Positions 8,502-17,586 of a stretch of DNA of 64,000 bases are shown in pieces. The position numbers were made by a program, and so were the translations under genes. The notes beneath the pieces are model-generated. The model saw only the letters and a program-made list of their open reading frames with translations. It was not told the DNA's origin and searched no databases. Source of the DNA: Anaerolineaceae bacterium (GTDB lineage: Bacteria; Chloroflexota; Anaerolineae; Anaerolineales; Anaerolineaceae); contig JAENZD010000002.1 in NCBI GenBank assembly GCA_016841445.1, positions 186,001 through 250,000 of the forward strand, written 5' to 3'. The number at the start of each line of letters is the position of its first letter. Position 1 is the stretch's first letter.

Positions 8502-8805
8502 TTCGGCTCCTTTTGAAATTATCCATATTATTATAATTTAATTGTAAAATATTTTGATGAAGGATGCAAATGAGTTGAACGCAGTAGGACGATAGGTGGG
8601 ATAATTGAACCAATAAGGATATTGAGATCATTCTACATGCTGCCATCACCCACAACAGAAGATGAGAGTGGTTGACTCCCATCTGTTCAATATGATATGC
8701 TCAGGGTAGAGATATCATTAATCAATAGTATTTTTCTATTCTCCCAACATCGCCAGCAATACAGTCTGTTAATCAAGGTTGATCACGTTTCTTAAGGAGG
8801 AAGAA
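8502..8805. other. Divergent intergenic region, about 300 bases
   Basis: Holds the 5' regions of the ATP-cone kinase (minus) and the Asp-box lipoprotein (plus). An imperfect hairpin is seen at 8661-8683 (nine-base arms with one mismatch, five-base GGTTG loop) with partly complementary flanks. A/T-rich sequence at 8515-8555 could carry the kinase promoter. No RNA gene or coding signal was recognised. Confidence 0.4.
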
Positions 8806-10047
8806 ATGCATAAAAACGCAAAACTTTATTTAGCTGTTTTAGTTCTGATGTTGAGCTTGCTGTCGTGCCAGCTGCCGTGGGAGACGGGTTCTACAGAAAC
8901 GCCAACGACTGAAATCCCAACCACCGAAGAACCGCCAACAGATTTGCCAGGATCCACAGCCACGATGACGGAAGCACTTGTACCGGTTGAGACGGAAACA
9001 GCCACATCGACCTTAACCCCGACAGAAGAATTAGCTCTGCCAGTGTTTTCCAGCCCGGTCATTTTTACTTTCCATATGTTCACACCCCTGGCAGGATGGG
9101 CGGTTACCCAGTACGGGGATAATCTCCTGGCGACACGGGATGGCGGTCAGACTTGGTTGGATGCAACACCGTCTGGTTTAACCGATGAAAATATTCGCCC
9201 ATTTTTCCTGGATGAAAACACAGCCTGGTTCACACCTGGAATCAGCGGGATGCTTTATCGAACCCAGGATGGGGGTGTTAATTGGGCGACCAATACCTTG
9301 CCTTTTGATAACGCCGGCTATTTCTTTTTGGATGTTAACAATGGGTACGCCGTGGTTTCCCTGGGGGCTGGCGCAGGCTCTCATTATATGGCTATCTACG
9401 CAACCACGGACAGCGGTTTAAGCTGGACCCAGGTTTTCTCACACGTACCTGGGGAATCCAAATCCTTGCCGGAAAGCGGAACAAAAAATGGGATCACCTA
9501 CCTGGACGCGAACCATGCCTGGGTTGGTGGCTCAATACCCATGGAGGATTATTTTTACCTGCATTATTCGGAGGATGGCGGGTCCAATTGGTTCCGCGAT
9601 GTGGGTATTTCTTTGCCGGCCACCTACGCTGGAAGCTGGTTGGACGTCTGGCAGCCGTTTTTCCCCAGCAGTACCGTCGGCTACCTGCCTGTGCGGGCGC
9701 TTTCATCTGATAGCACCCAATACTTACTGATCTATCGCAGCGATGATTCTGGGTTGACATGGTTCTTCAGGAACAGCGTTGAGGATGGTAGGGCAGTAGA
9801 TTTTATCTCCGTTGATGAAGGATGGATTGCTTCAGGTATTGGTTTATTCCATACGATCGATGGCGGTTCGAACTGGAGCGCTGTTTCTGGTTCGGGAATA
9901 CCTTCGGGTGAGTTTTTCCTCAGGGTAGATTTCGTCGATGCTCAGAATGGTTGGGTTTTAACCACACCAGATGATTCCACGTGGTCGCCGCTGAATCTTT
10001 TCAGAACCACAGATGGTGGTGCGAGTTGGACGCAGCTTTTGCCGTAA
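8806..10047 (+). CDS. Asp-box / YCF48-like beta-propeller lipoprotein
   Basis: A 413-residue lipoprotein with lipobox LLSC (Cys21), a Thr/Pro/Glu-rich linker to about residue 80, and then a beta-propeller made of repeated Asp-box (BNR) units of the pattern S/T-x-D-x-G-x-x-W. I count seven: TRDGGQTW, TQDGGVNW, TTDSGLSW, SEDGGSNW, SDDSGLTW, TIDGGSNW and TTDGGASW. Such propellers occur in sialidases, sortilins and the photosystem assembly factor YCF48; no sialidase catalytic residues are apparent, so a binding or scaffolding role on the cell surface is inferred. The ATG at 8806 is preceded by a strong AAGGAGG. It is divergent from the kinase gene and followed by another lipoprotein gene. Confidence 0.85.
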   Translation: MHKNAKLYLAVLVLMLSLLSCQLPWETGSTETPTTEIPTTEEPPTDLPGSTATMTEALVPVETETATSTLTPTEELALPVFSSPVIFTFHMFTPLAGWAVTQYGDNLLATRDGGQTWLDATPSGLTDENIRPFFLDENTAWFTPGISGMLYRTQDGGVNWATNTLPFDNAGYFFLDVNNGYAVVSLGAGAGSHYMAIYATTDSGLSWTQVFSHVPGESKSLPESGTKNGITYLDANHAWVGGSIPMEDYFYLHYSEDGGSNWFRDVGISLPATYAGSWLDVWQPFFPSSTVGYLPVRALSSDSTQYLLIYRSDDSGLTWFFRNSVEDGRAVDFISVDEGWIASGIGLFHTIDGGSNWSAVSGSGIPSGEFFLRVDFVDAQNGWVLTTPDDSTWSPLNLFRTTDGGASWTQLLP

Positions 10048-10174
10048 CGTAACTTTGAACCGTTGAACTATAATCGAAAACTTTTCTTGAGTTTCATTTG
10101 TGAATAGCGTATGATTTGGTTTGGTTTGATTATTAAGACTGGATGATATGCTTAGCAAATCACTGAAGGAAAAA

Positions 10175-11227
10175 ATGAAACGACGGATGATTCTTATGGT
10201 TTTAGTGCTGGGTTTGTTATCTGCCTGCACTGATCCAGTGGAAGAATATTTAACAGGAAAATCAACGCCTGCTGCTGATTTAGAAATGCTTTCCCCGGAT
10301 GTAACAGGAACAGCAACCTTATTTCCTTCCGCAACGCCGACTGCAACAGCCTCGCCCACATCCACACCTTCTCCAACTCCGGTGCCTAGCTTTAGCTTTG
10401 TAGTCACCTCAGATATGTCTTACTATGGGGCACCTGAATATTTTGATTACCCTAATTTCTTTGCAGCGCTCTTGGGTTATGTCAAACAGTTTGGTCAGGG
10501 TGATTTCATGATCAGCACGGGAGATGTCCTGCCTGCCGAAGAGACTTATGGAACGATCAAGCAGGTTCTGGGTGAGGACTATCTCTGGTTCCCCATTCCC
10601 GGAAATCATGATTTCGGTGCGGCTGATTATTCCTTTCTTAAAAATTTCGATTACGACCCCAACGGCAGTGCAGAACCGAATATTGTCAATTGGGGACCGG
10701 AATCCTGCCCGCACACGACTTACAGTTTTGATTATCAGAACACCCATTTTGTTGGGCTGAATGTTTATTGCGATGAAGATGTGCCCTGGGGGATTGACGG
10801 AAGCATCACGGATACCCTCTATGATTGGCTGGCCGATGACCTGGCTGGCACGGATAAAGAAAATATTTTTGTTTTCGGACATGAGCCTGCGTTTCCCCAG
10901 CCCGATGATCAAACAGGCTATAAGAGCCATATTTATGAAAGCCTGGACCAATATCCCGAAGCCAGGGACCGATTCTGGGCGCTGCTGCAGGAACATCAAG
11001 TTGTTGCCTACATAAATGGGCATACCCATGGATATAATGCAGCACAATTTGCCGGTGTTTGGCAATTGGATGCTGGTCAGGCAATGGGTGTTCGTGCCGC
11101 ACCATCCCCCGGCACTTTCCTGATCATTACAGTTGCAGGTGAGACGATCAATCTTAAAACCTACCGGGGCGAAGAGGGCCCGGGATTTGCGTACCTGCTA
11201 TGGGAGGAAATTATATTAAAGCCTTAA
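10175..11227 (+). CDS. Secreted metallophosphoesterase lipoprotein
   Basis: Calcineurin-like metallophosphoesterase carried on a lipid anchor. The signal peptide ends in LLSAC (Cys18), a Ser/Thr/Pro linker follows, and the catalytic domain shows the metal-binding blocks TGDVLP, PGNHDF, FGHEPAF and GHTHGYN; the first block reads TSDMSYYG, without the usual D-x-H histidine. The ordering resembles purple acid phosphatase/Icc-type enzymes. An extracytoplasmic phosphatase or phosphodiesterase is likely, substrate unknown. The start at 10175 is chosen for AAGGA five bases upstream rather than ATG 10148. Its last codons overlap the stop of the convergent zinc-ribbon gene by four bases. Confidence 0.85.
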   Translation: MKRRMILMVLVLGLLSACTDPVEEYLTGKSTPAADLEMLSPDVTGTATLFPSATPTATASPTSTPSPTPVPSFSFVVTSDMSYYGAPEYFDYPNFFAALLGYVKQFGQGDFMISTGDVLPAEETYGTIKQVLGEDYLWFPIPGNHDFGAADYSFLKNFDYDPNGSAEPNIVNWGPESCPHTTYSFDYQNTHFVGLNVYCDEDVPWGIDGSITDTLYDWLADDLAGTDKENIFVFGHEPAFPQPDDQTGYKSHIYESLDQYPEARDRFWALLQEHQVVAYINGHTHGYNAAQFAGVWQLDAGQAMGVRAAPSPGTFLIITVAGETINLKTYRGEEGPGFAYLLWEEIILKP

Positions 11228-12189
11228 TGGTGGGAAGCGATAAAGGTCGTTGGTTTTCGGAGTTCTGTTCCGCAGTTGCTGCAGTAGCTATCACCTGGAC
11301 TGGACCGCATGCCGCATTCATGGCAGAAAACAGCCAATTTCTCTGGGTTCATGATCCCCACCCCCTGAACCATCCGTCCTTGCTGCTGTGACGTTCTCCG
11401 CTTAAACCATATGAAATAGGACCCAACAAGAATCAGAATGGATAGCGCAATTGAGGAAAGCCAGAGCACCAGGCTCATTGGCTGTGGGACTCTACCCGGG
11501 GTATTCTCTGTGATTGCTTCCCCAGCCTCAACCTTGAGGTTAGGGTAGATAATGTCACCCGTCCTGATGTATGAGAAAGATAATTCAAAAAGGTGTTCCG
11601 ATGGCAACGGGCTTTGTTTTAGGGTGGATACCTGTAAACTGCTGCCTTCAATGCCTGTTTCTTCAAGCGCCCGGTTTGATTCAAATTGACTGATCCCTGC
11701 TGGCTGGAACACATTAACTGTGAAATGGAAAACCGGATAGTCGGATGCCCAGTGAAAATCATAGGCCATTATATTTCCCTGCTGCACCAGGTTTGGATCA
11801 TTGTATTCAACCCGGATCGTGGGTGATGGTGATGAAAACCGGATGTAATTCCAGCGGTAATCTCTGGAAACAGTCACATCAGGTGATTTATAAAAGCCGT
11901 CTTCATCAAGATAGGTAACCAAGAAGTCGTTGATTGCTGCAGGGATTTGTAGGTTCAGCGTCTGTGGGAGGCTTATATTGTCGACCAGGCTGAGATCAGA
12001 TGAGACGTACACGGAAAGTTGATTGAACTCAGGGAACAGGTTGACTTCCACGGTTTCAAATTGAATGCTCCCCTGGGATTGAGCCTCAGCTTTCGGTATA
12101 GAAAAGCTAATAATGAGGGCAATAGAAATCAGAATGGTGATTAGTTTATTCTTATTCACAATAGGTCTTGGTCTGTCTAAATGGTCCAT
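11224..12189 (-). CDS. Membrane protein with extracytoplasmic beta domain and cytoplasmic zinc ribbon
   Basis: A 321-residue protein of unrecognised family. An N-terminal signal segment (about 15-36), an extracytoplasmic region of about 195 residues rich in beta-strand-like sequence, one membrane helix (MSLVLWLSSIALSILILVGS, about 233-256) and a C-terminal zinc ribbon with C289, C292, C303 and C306 (CHECG and CSNCG). Topology puts the ribbon in the cytoplasm, so it could relay an outside signal or scaffold a membrane complex; that is inference. It overlaps the metallophosphoesterase gene by four bases at the 3' ends. Confidence 0.75.
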   Translation of the reverse strand: MDHLDRPRPIVNKNKLITILISIALIISFSIPKAEAQSQGSIQFETVEVNLFPEFNQLSVYVSSDLSLVDNISLPQTLNLQIPAAINDFLVTYLDEDGFYKSPDVTVSRDYRWNYIRFSSPSPTIRVEYNDPNLVQQGNIMAYDFHWASDYPVFHFTVNVFQPAGISQFESNRALEETGIEGSSLQVSTLKQSPLPSEHLFELSFSYIRTGDIIYPNLKVEAGEAITENTPGRVPQPMSLVLWLSSIALSILILVGSYFIWFKRRTSQQQGRMVQGVGIMNPEKLAVFCHECGMRSSPGDSYCSNCGTELRKPTTFIASHH

Positions 12190-12309
12190 TGAATCATACC
12201 ATGATAATAATAGATGAGCGTTTGCTGTTTTGATGGTTCCGTTTATGTCTTTCTAAGAAAATCTGGGTATGATGGTCAAATATCGATGTAAAACCATGCT
12301 AATCAGTGA

Positions 12310-12318
12310 TGGTATAAT
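12310..12318 (+). promoter_or_regulatory. Extended -10 promoter of the CpXC gene
   Basis: TGGTATAAT combines an extended TG-N with a perfect TATAAT (12313-12318), giving a leader of about 35-40 bases before the ATG at 12361. No good -35 is visible. Confidence 0.55.
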
Positions 12319-12360
12319 GCATTCCTTTAGAAATTTAATAAGAGATAAGAAAGTGAGAAT

Positions 12361-13719
12361 ATGGCAAAAACGACCACAACTTGCCCGCAGTGCAAACAAC
12401 CAGTTGCAGCCGAAATAACCAGGCTGTTTGATGTCAGCCAGGAACCCCAGGCGAAACAAATTTTACTTTCAGGCGCATATAACTTAATTCAATGCCCTAA
12501 TTGTGGCTTTCGCGGCCAGGTGCCAACACCAATCGTTTACCATGATCCTGAAAAACAATTGCTGTTAACATTTTTCCCACCCGAATTGCATGTTCCAGTC
12601 AACCAGCAGGAACAAATGGTTGGCCCAATGATCAAACGAGTGATGGATGACCTACCGATGGAACAGCGTAAGGCTTATTTGTTCAAACCGGAAACCATGT
12701 TAACCCGTCAGCGTATGGTAGAACGAATCCTTGAAGAAGACGGCATTACGCCTGAGATGTTGAAAGCGCAGCAGGATAGATTAAATCTATTGCAGCGTCT
12801 GGCAAGTACCTCACCTGAATCACGAGCAGATGTGATCGAGCAAGAATCGGCATTAATTGATGAACAACTGTTGATGATTCTACAGCGCTTGATCCAGAGC
12901 GCATCAGCAGCTGGCGAAAAAGAGAGCACAGAGGTTTTAGCGAACCTTCAGCAGGATATCCTGGAAAATTCGGAATACGGCCAAAAGGTTCTGAAGCAAG
13001 CGCAAGAACAGCAGGAAGCGATGCATGCCTTAGAAGAAGCCAGCAAGAAAGGGCTGACGCGAGAATCACTGCTTGAATTGATCGTTGATGCTGCAGATAG
13101 TGAGGTCAAGCTAGCTACCCTGGTCAGTGTTGCCCGTGGGGGGCTTGATTACGGGTTCTTCGAGATGTTAACGGAACGGATTCAAAAATTCACAGGTGAG
13201 AAGCAAAGTCAACTAACTGAACTTCGCGAAAAACTGCTTGAGATGACCCATGAAATAGATGAGGCCATCAAAGAACAGAAAGGTTTAGCAAACCAGTTAA
13301 TAGATGAAATTCTCAATCAAGAGGATATTGAAGAAACAACCTTACAGGCATTGCCTTCAATCAATGAGATTTTCCTTGAGGTTTTGCGGAGCCGAATCCA
13401 AAAAGCGCGTTCAGCGGATAACGAAACAGAATTGAAAAAACTCCAGAAAATCGCTGCTGCTATCCAAAAAGTCAGCGCGCCCGGAGCGAATATTGAATTA
13501 ATTGAGGCATTGATCCAGGCAGAGGATGATGATGGGATTAATGCCCTTCTGAATGAAAACCAGGAAGAAATCACGGATGAATTTGTCCAGTTCCTGATGA
13601 ACCTGCTCAATCAGACCCAGCAGCAGGAAGGTCAGGATGCGACCACCCAAAAATTGAAGCAAGTTTACCGGCAGGCTTTACGGTTTACTATGAAACGTAA
13701 TTTGGAGAAGGAAAGCTAA
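12361..13719 (+). CDS. CpXC-domain protein with long helical C-terminal region
   Basis: The N-terminus has the CpXC zinc-binding signature: C8-x2-C11 (TCPQCKQP) and C45-x2-C48 (QCPNCGF), with PIVYHDPEKQLLLTFFPPEL following. The remaining 350 or so residues are almost entirely charged, glutamine-rich helix with coiled-coil character (for example LREKLLEMTHEIDEAIKEQ) and are not a recognised enzyme. CpXC proteins are of unknown function. The stop is one base from the stop of the convergent FHA gene, leaving no room for a separate terminator. Confidence 0.8.
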   Translation: MAKTTTTCPQCKQPVAAEITRLFDVSQEPQAKQILLSGAYNLIQCPNCGFRGQVPTPIVYHDPEKQLLLTFFPPELHVPVNQQEQMVGPMIKRVMDDLPMEQRKAYLFKPETMLTRQRMVERILEEDGITPEMLKAQQDRLNLLQRLASTSPESRADVIEQESALIDEQLLMILQRLIQSASAAGEKESTEVLANLQQDILENSEYGQKVLKQAQEQQEAMHALEEASKKGLTRESLLELIVDAADSEVKLATLVSVARGGLDYGFFEMLTERIQKFTGEKQSQLTELREKLLEMTHEIDEAIKEQKGLANQLIDEILNQEDIEETTLQALPSINEIFLEVLRSRIQKARSADNETELKKLQKIAAAIQKVSAPGANIELIEALIQAEDDDGINALLNENQEEITDEFVQFLMNLLNQTQQQEGQDATTQKLKQVYRQALRFTMKRNLEKES

Positions 13720-13720
13720 T

Positions 13721-14392
13721 TCAGTCGTTTGAAGGCGAAACGATTGGATTATCCAACCTTAAGCCATGTCCTCGAACTGTGATGATATATTCATGTATTG
13801 GGTCGGCTTCGACAATCCGGTCCCGCAGCCGGCGCACCAACGCGTCCAAAGCCTGTTCGGAGACACCTCCGGCAGCCCGACCCCAGACAGCCTCTATGAC
13901 TTCAGGGCGCGTGACAACTTCGCCACTCTGTTCGTAAAGGATCTGAAGTAAGTTGAATTGAGACGCAGAGAGCGGGGGGTCAAGCTCTTCATCCATAACC
14001 CACACACGGCGCGCTCCGACATCTACACGGAGGCGCCGTTTTTGTAATTCCAGGGGCAGCCCGTCGAGAGGCATGGTAGCATCTGAACTGAGGTAAATGA
14101 AGTGTTGAGCAAGGGAAATCTGAAGTTCATCGCCATCTTCCAGGCTCACGGGTGAATGAATGAGGGTTCCGTTCACGAATGTACCATTCTTGCTGCCAAG
14201 ATCTTCTGCCATCGTGCTGTCAGGGCTCATGAAAACCCGGCTGTGGTGACGGGAGACCTGCCGCATGGGGATGACCACATCACAATCGGGTTCGCGTCCG
14301 ATTAAAAGCTCCGTTTTTATTTTCCAGCGCTGACCTTCCAGCGGACCAGATTGTGCGATCAGTAAGGGGTACTCTTTATTGTTTAAAGTCAT
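13721..14392 (-). CDS. FHA domain fused to OmpR-type winged-helix DNA-binding domain
   Basis: A 223-residue one-component regulator. Residues 28-95 form a forkhead-associated domain with the phosphothreonine-binding residues visible: GRE at 32-34, SRHHS at 47-51, KNGTF at 68-72 and N74. Residues 119-212 form a Trans_reg_C winged helix (LSASQFNLLQIL, VVTRPEVIEAVWG, ALDALVRRLR, ITVRGHGLRL). There is no receiver domain; phosphothreonine recognition replaces Asp phosphorylation, implying input from a Ser/Thr kinase elsewhere. Similar to actinobacterial EmbR in concept, but with the domains in the reverse order. No kinase is encoded in this window. Confidence 0.88.
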   Translation of the reverse strand: MTLNNKEYPLLIAQSGPLEGQRWKIKTELLIGREPDCDVVIPMRQVSRHHSRVFMSPDSTMAEDLGSKNGTFVNGTLIHSPVSLEDGDELQISLAQHFIYLSSDATMPLDGLPLELQKRRLRVDVGARRVWVMDEELDPPLSASQFNLLQILYEQSGEVVTRPEVIEAVWGRAAGGVSEQALDALVRRLRDRIVEADPIHEYIITVRGHGLRLDNPIVSPSND

Positions 14393-14484
14393 TTTTCTAC
14401 ATTTTCATGCGTTATAAAATTTGTTGGATCATATCTTACCCTTATTATATTATATTCAAGGATGCAATAAAGAATAAATCCGTA

Positions 14485-14566
14485 GGTGGGGTGTGGTTTT
14501 GCACCCCACCATGGAAAAAGAAATTGGTCAACCATGGGTTGAGGGCTTTAGCCCTATTGGTTGGAT
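14485..14566. repeat. REP-like palindromic repeat, copy A
   Basis: Starts with a perfect hairpin (GGTGGGGTG 14485-14493 with CACCCCACC 14502-14510), then a short linker, then a second palindrome GGGCTTTAGCCC at 14543-14554. Over about 74 bases it is roughly 80% identical by eye to copy B at 14647. The layout of two small palindromes joined by a linker is that expected of REP/BIME elements mobilised by RAYT transposases, one of which is encoded at 38235. Confidence 0.6.
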
Positions 14567-14646
14567 TGAAGAGAGATTCTGCTTGAAGGATCAACGCCTT
14601 GGTTGTTTTTAAATAGAACTTACTGGTTCTTGCTAAACAACAATAT

Positions 14647-14724
14647 TGGTGTGGTCAAAAGCACCTCACCATTGAAAAAGTAATGGGTCAATCATGGAAT
14701 GAGGGCTTTAGCCCGATTGATTAA
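14647..14724. repeat. REP-like palindromic repeat, copy B
   Basis: Diverged second copy: TGGTGTGGT with GCACCTCACCA forms an imperfect first hairpin, and the second palindrome GGGCTTTAGCCC (14703-14714) is unchanged from copy A, which suggests selection on the hairpin. Confidence 0.6.
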
Positions 14725-14732
14725 TGTGAAAG

Positions 14733-14763
14733 CGGATTTGGTCGGCCTTAAGGCCTCAATCCG
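14733..14763. repeat. Nested palindrome
   Basis: Inner perfect palindrome GGCCTTAAGGCC at 14744-14755, enclosed by outer arms CGGATT (14733-14738) and AATCCG (14758-14763). It directly follows copy B. Confidence 0.5.
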
Positions 14764-14989
14764 ATAGTAAACAAGCACTGATTACCACGAAAACCCAATT
14801 TACCTGGCCTCCCATCTTTATTAACGTTCTATTATAAAGCTTGTACAGATGTTCCGTTTTATATGATTCTTGGTAAAATGAAAGCAGACCTTAAGAATAG
14901 CAGTTTTTAGAGAAAATGTTATTTTGTACTGTTACGAAGTTGTAAAGGTCTTCAACTTCTCCCCCTGGATTCGATTGCAGCATCAAGAC

Positions 14990-15046
14990 TTGACAAATCT
15001 AGGCATATATTTAATCGTTGTAATAACAAAGTTTACAGAAGGAGGT
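14990..15046 (+). promoter_or_regulatory. Putative clpC promoter and strong ribosome site
   Basis: TTGACA at 14990-14995 is a consensus -35; the best -10 at the right distance is poor (TAATCG, 15012-15017). AAGGAGGT at 15039-15046 is a near-perfect Shine-Dalgarno that fixes the GTG start at 15052. No CIRCE or CtsR heptad repeat was recognised. Confidence 0.4.
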
Positions 15047-15051
15047 AAGCC

Positions 15052-17583
15052 GTGGCTGGAATAGATAATTTCACACCTAAAGCACGTCATGTACTCAGCC
15101 TGGCTCAAAAGCAAGCAGAATACTTTCGCAAGCCCCAAATCAGTACTGAGCATCTGCTGATCGCACTGATTGAAATGGAGGGCAGCGTTGCCAGCCGTGT
15201 ATTAAAAGAATTAGGTCTGGAGGCAGACCGCGTTAAAACCATGGTAGAAGAGGAGATCGGATTTGGAGATCATACCGGTCAGATCACACTTTCACCTGGC
15301 ATGCAGCAAGTAATACCCTTTGCGATTGATGAAGCAAAGAAAAAGAATCAGGCGTCTGTTGGTACAGAACACCTGCTGCTGGGATTGATCCGGTTAAGCA
15401 GTTGTGAGGCGATGAACATTCTCGGCAAGCTTGGATTTAATGCTGAACAAATCCGAAGGCAAACAGAACGCGTCCTGAAAGAATCACAAAGTGAAGCCCG
15501 TCCGGCTTTGACTGGTCGCTCAAGCAGTTCCCGAAGGCGAACAGAAAAAAAGGATACGGAGAAAACCCCATTGGTTGATCAGCTGGCAACAGACCTGACA
15601 GCCCTGGCAGAGCAAGGTAAATTAGACCCCGTTATCGGCCGCCAAATAGAGATCGAAAGGGTCATCCAGATCCTGGCGCGCCGCACAAAGAACAACCCGG
15701 CGTTGATTGGTGAACCTGGTGTGGGAAAAACCGCAATTGTTGAAGGCTTAGCCCAGCGCATCATCGAAGGTGATGTCCCTGCCCCGCTGTTGGACCGGCG
15801 TCTGCTTCAACTTGACGTTGGTTCCCTTGTTGCGGGAACGATGTATCGCGGTCAGTTTGAGGAACGCCTCAAACGTGTGATTGATGAATTAAAATCTTCC
15901 GATGCCATCCTCTTTATTGATGAGGTGCATATGCTGGTTGGTGCTGGTTCTGCTGGTTCATCAGTGGATGCAGCCAATATCCTGAAGCCTGCCCTTTCAC
16001 GGGGTGAGCTGCAGGTGATCGGCGCAACCACATTGGATGAATACCGCAAGAACATTGAAAGTGATGCGGCATTGGAACGCAGGTTCCAGCCGATCGTTGT
16101 GAGTGAACCATCCGTTGAGGAGACAATTGAGATCCTGCATGGTGTGCGTTCCGCTTATGAAGATCACCACCGCCTGACGATTGAGGATGATGCGTTAGAA
16201 TCTGCCGCGAAGCTTTCTGCCCGTTACGTCAGCGACCGGTTCCTGCCTGATAAAGCGATCGATCTGATCGACGAATCAGCATCCCGCGTAAGGATGTATA
16301 AAAGCCCCGCTGAAGTCGATACCAAGGCGGTGATCACAGACTTGCGAGAGCGGCGAAAATCCATCGAAAAGGCAAAAGAGGAAGAGAATTATGACCTGGT
16401 GGAGGATTTACAAAGCCAGATCGATGACCTCGAAGGAAAATTAGAGGATTTGCGCACAGGTTGGGACCGTGAAAACAGCCCACACGTGACAACGGAAGAC
16501 ATAGCTGAAGTGATCTCAATGTGGACGGGTGTTCCCCTGATGCAGCTTGAGACTGAAGAATCAGCACGTTTGCTCAACATGGAAGCGAATCTGGCAGAAC
16601 ATATTATCGGCCAGGACGAAGCGATTGAAAAAATTTCCAAAGCAATCCGACGTGCCAGGGCAGGGTTGAAAGACCCCACACGCCCGGTTGGTTCTTTCAT
16701 CTTCCTGGGCCCCACAGGTGTGGGTAAAACAGAACTGACGAAAGCCCTGGCCGAGTTCATGTTCGGCAGCGAGGATGCTTTGATCCAGTTGGATATGTCT
16801 GAATTCATGGAACGCCATTCGGTAAGCCGCCTGGTGGGTGCGCCTCCAGGATATGTTGGCTATGATGATGCCGGCCAGCTCACTGAAGCAATTCGGCGCC
16901 GGCCATATTCGATTGTGGTCTTTGATGAAATAGAAAAAGCCCACCCCGAAGCACACAATATGCTCCTGCAAATCATGGAAGAAGGCCATCTATCGGATGC
17001 CCGCGGTCATAAGATTGACTTCCGTAATGCGATCATTATCATGACCACTAATGTGGGTGCAGATATGATCCAGCGCCAGTCAACATTTGGATTTTCCCTG
17101 GCATTGGATGAGGATCAGGAAGAAAAACAAGCCTACAAGGATATGCAGAAAAAGCTGATGGATGCCTTAAAGCGAACCTTCCGACCCGAGTTCATCAACA
17201 GGTTGGATTCCGTGATCGTATTCCGCTCACTGAGCAAGGATGATATCCGGAAGATTGTCCAGCTGGAGCTGAACAAAGTGAATGATCGATTGGCAGAGAA
17301 TGATATCCACCTGCGTGGCACAGAAAAAGCACTCGAATTTCTGGCTGAAGAAGGTTATAATCCTGAAATGGGTGCAAGGCCGCTACGGCGAGTGATCCAA
17401 CAAAGAATAGAGGATACACTCTCCGATGCCCTGCTAGCAAAAGAGTTTGAAGAGGGTCAGGATATCCTCATTGACGTTGAAACTGTCGAAGAAGATGGCG
17501 CTGATGTGACGAAAGTTGTGTTCAAGAAGGACACAGAAGCTCATCCGAAAGAAGAACCAGCTCTCGCTGCTGTAGGAATGTAA
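15052..17583 (+). CDS. clpC: ATP-dependent Clp protease ATP-binding subunit ClpC
   Basis: HSP100 unfoldase that feeds substrates to ClpP; 843 residues. Order: two Clp-N repeats (about 1-145), first AAA+ domain with Walker A GEPGVGKT (220-227) and Walker B ILFIDE (286-291), a UVR/middle coiled region around 428-470 ([20 protein letters not shown]) that marks ClpC rather than ClpA, second AAA+ with Walker A GPTGVGKT (553-560) and Walker B VVFDEIEK (622-629), then ClpB-D2-small domain. A GF loop (STFGFSLA) after the second AAA+ module is the likely ClpP contact. GTG start with a strong ribosome site. Followed after three bases by radA, as in many Gram-positive ctsR-mcsAB-clpC-radA clusters; ctsR and mcsAB are absent here. 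No clpP in the window. Confidence 0.95.
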   Translation: MAGIDNFTPKARHVLSLAQKQAEYFRKPQISTEHLLIALIEMEGSVASRVLKELGLEADRVKTMVEEEIGFGDHTGQITLSPGMQQVIPFAIDEAKKKNQASVGTEHLLLGLIRLSSCEAMNILGKLGFNAEQIRRQTERVLKESQSEARPALTGRSSSSRRRTEKKDTEKTPLVDQLATDLTALAEQGKLDPVIGRQIEIERVIQILARRTKNNPALIGEPGVGKTAIVEGLAQRIIEGDVPAPLLDRRLLQLDVGSLVAGTMYRGQFEERLKRVIDELKSSDAILFIDEVHMLVGAGSAGSSVDAANILKPALSRGELQVIGATTLDEYRKNIESDAALERRFQPIVVSEPSVEETIEILHGVRSAYEDHHRLTIEDDALESAAKLSARYVSDRFLPDKAIDLIDESASRVRMYKSPAEVDTKAVITDLRERRKSIEKAKEEENYDLVEDLQSQIDDLEGKLEDLRTGWDRENSPHVTTEDIAEVISMWTGVPLMQLETEESARLLNMEANLAEHIIGQDEAIEKISKAIRRARAGLKDPTRPVGSFIFLGPTGVGKTELTKALAEFMFGSEDALIQLDMSEFMERHSVSRLVGAPPGYVGYDDAGQLTEAIRRRPYSIVVFDEIEKAHPEAHNMLLQIMEEGHLSDARGHKIDFRNAIIIMTTNVGADMIQRQSTFGFSLALDEDQEEKQAYKDMQKKLMDALKRTFRPEFINRLDSVIVFRSLSKDDIRKIVQLELNKVNDRLAENDIHLRGTEKALEFLAEEGYNPEMGARPLRRVIQQRIEDTLSDALLAKEFEEGQDILIDVETVEEDGADVTKVVFKKDTEAHPKEEPALAAVGM

Positions 17584-17586
17584 TTT

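Larger units (their letters stand above)
14393..15051. other. 660-base intergenic region with palindromic repeats
   Basis: Contains two diverged direct repeats (listed separately), a further palindrome at 14733-14763, and A/T-rich sequence leading to the clpC ribosome site. Short open frames here have no ribosome site or codon pattern, and I treat them as non-coding. Confidence 0.6.

Noticed and set aside
8661-8683. Hairpin between divergent kinase and propeller genes
   Set aside because: Imperfect stem without T-run, lying in a 5' region; not enough for a terminator or RNA gene call.
14353-14586. Open frame of 77 codons in the repeat region before clpC
   Set aside because: It overlaps the start of the FHA gene, reads through palindromic repeat sequence and has no ribosome site.
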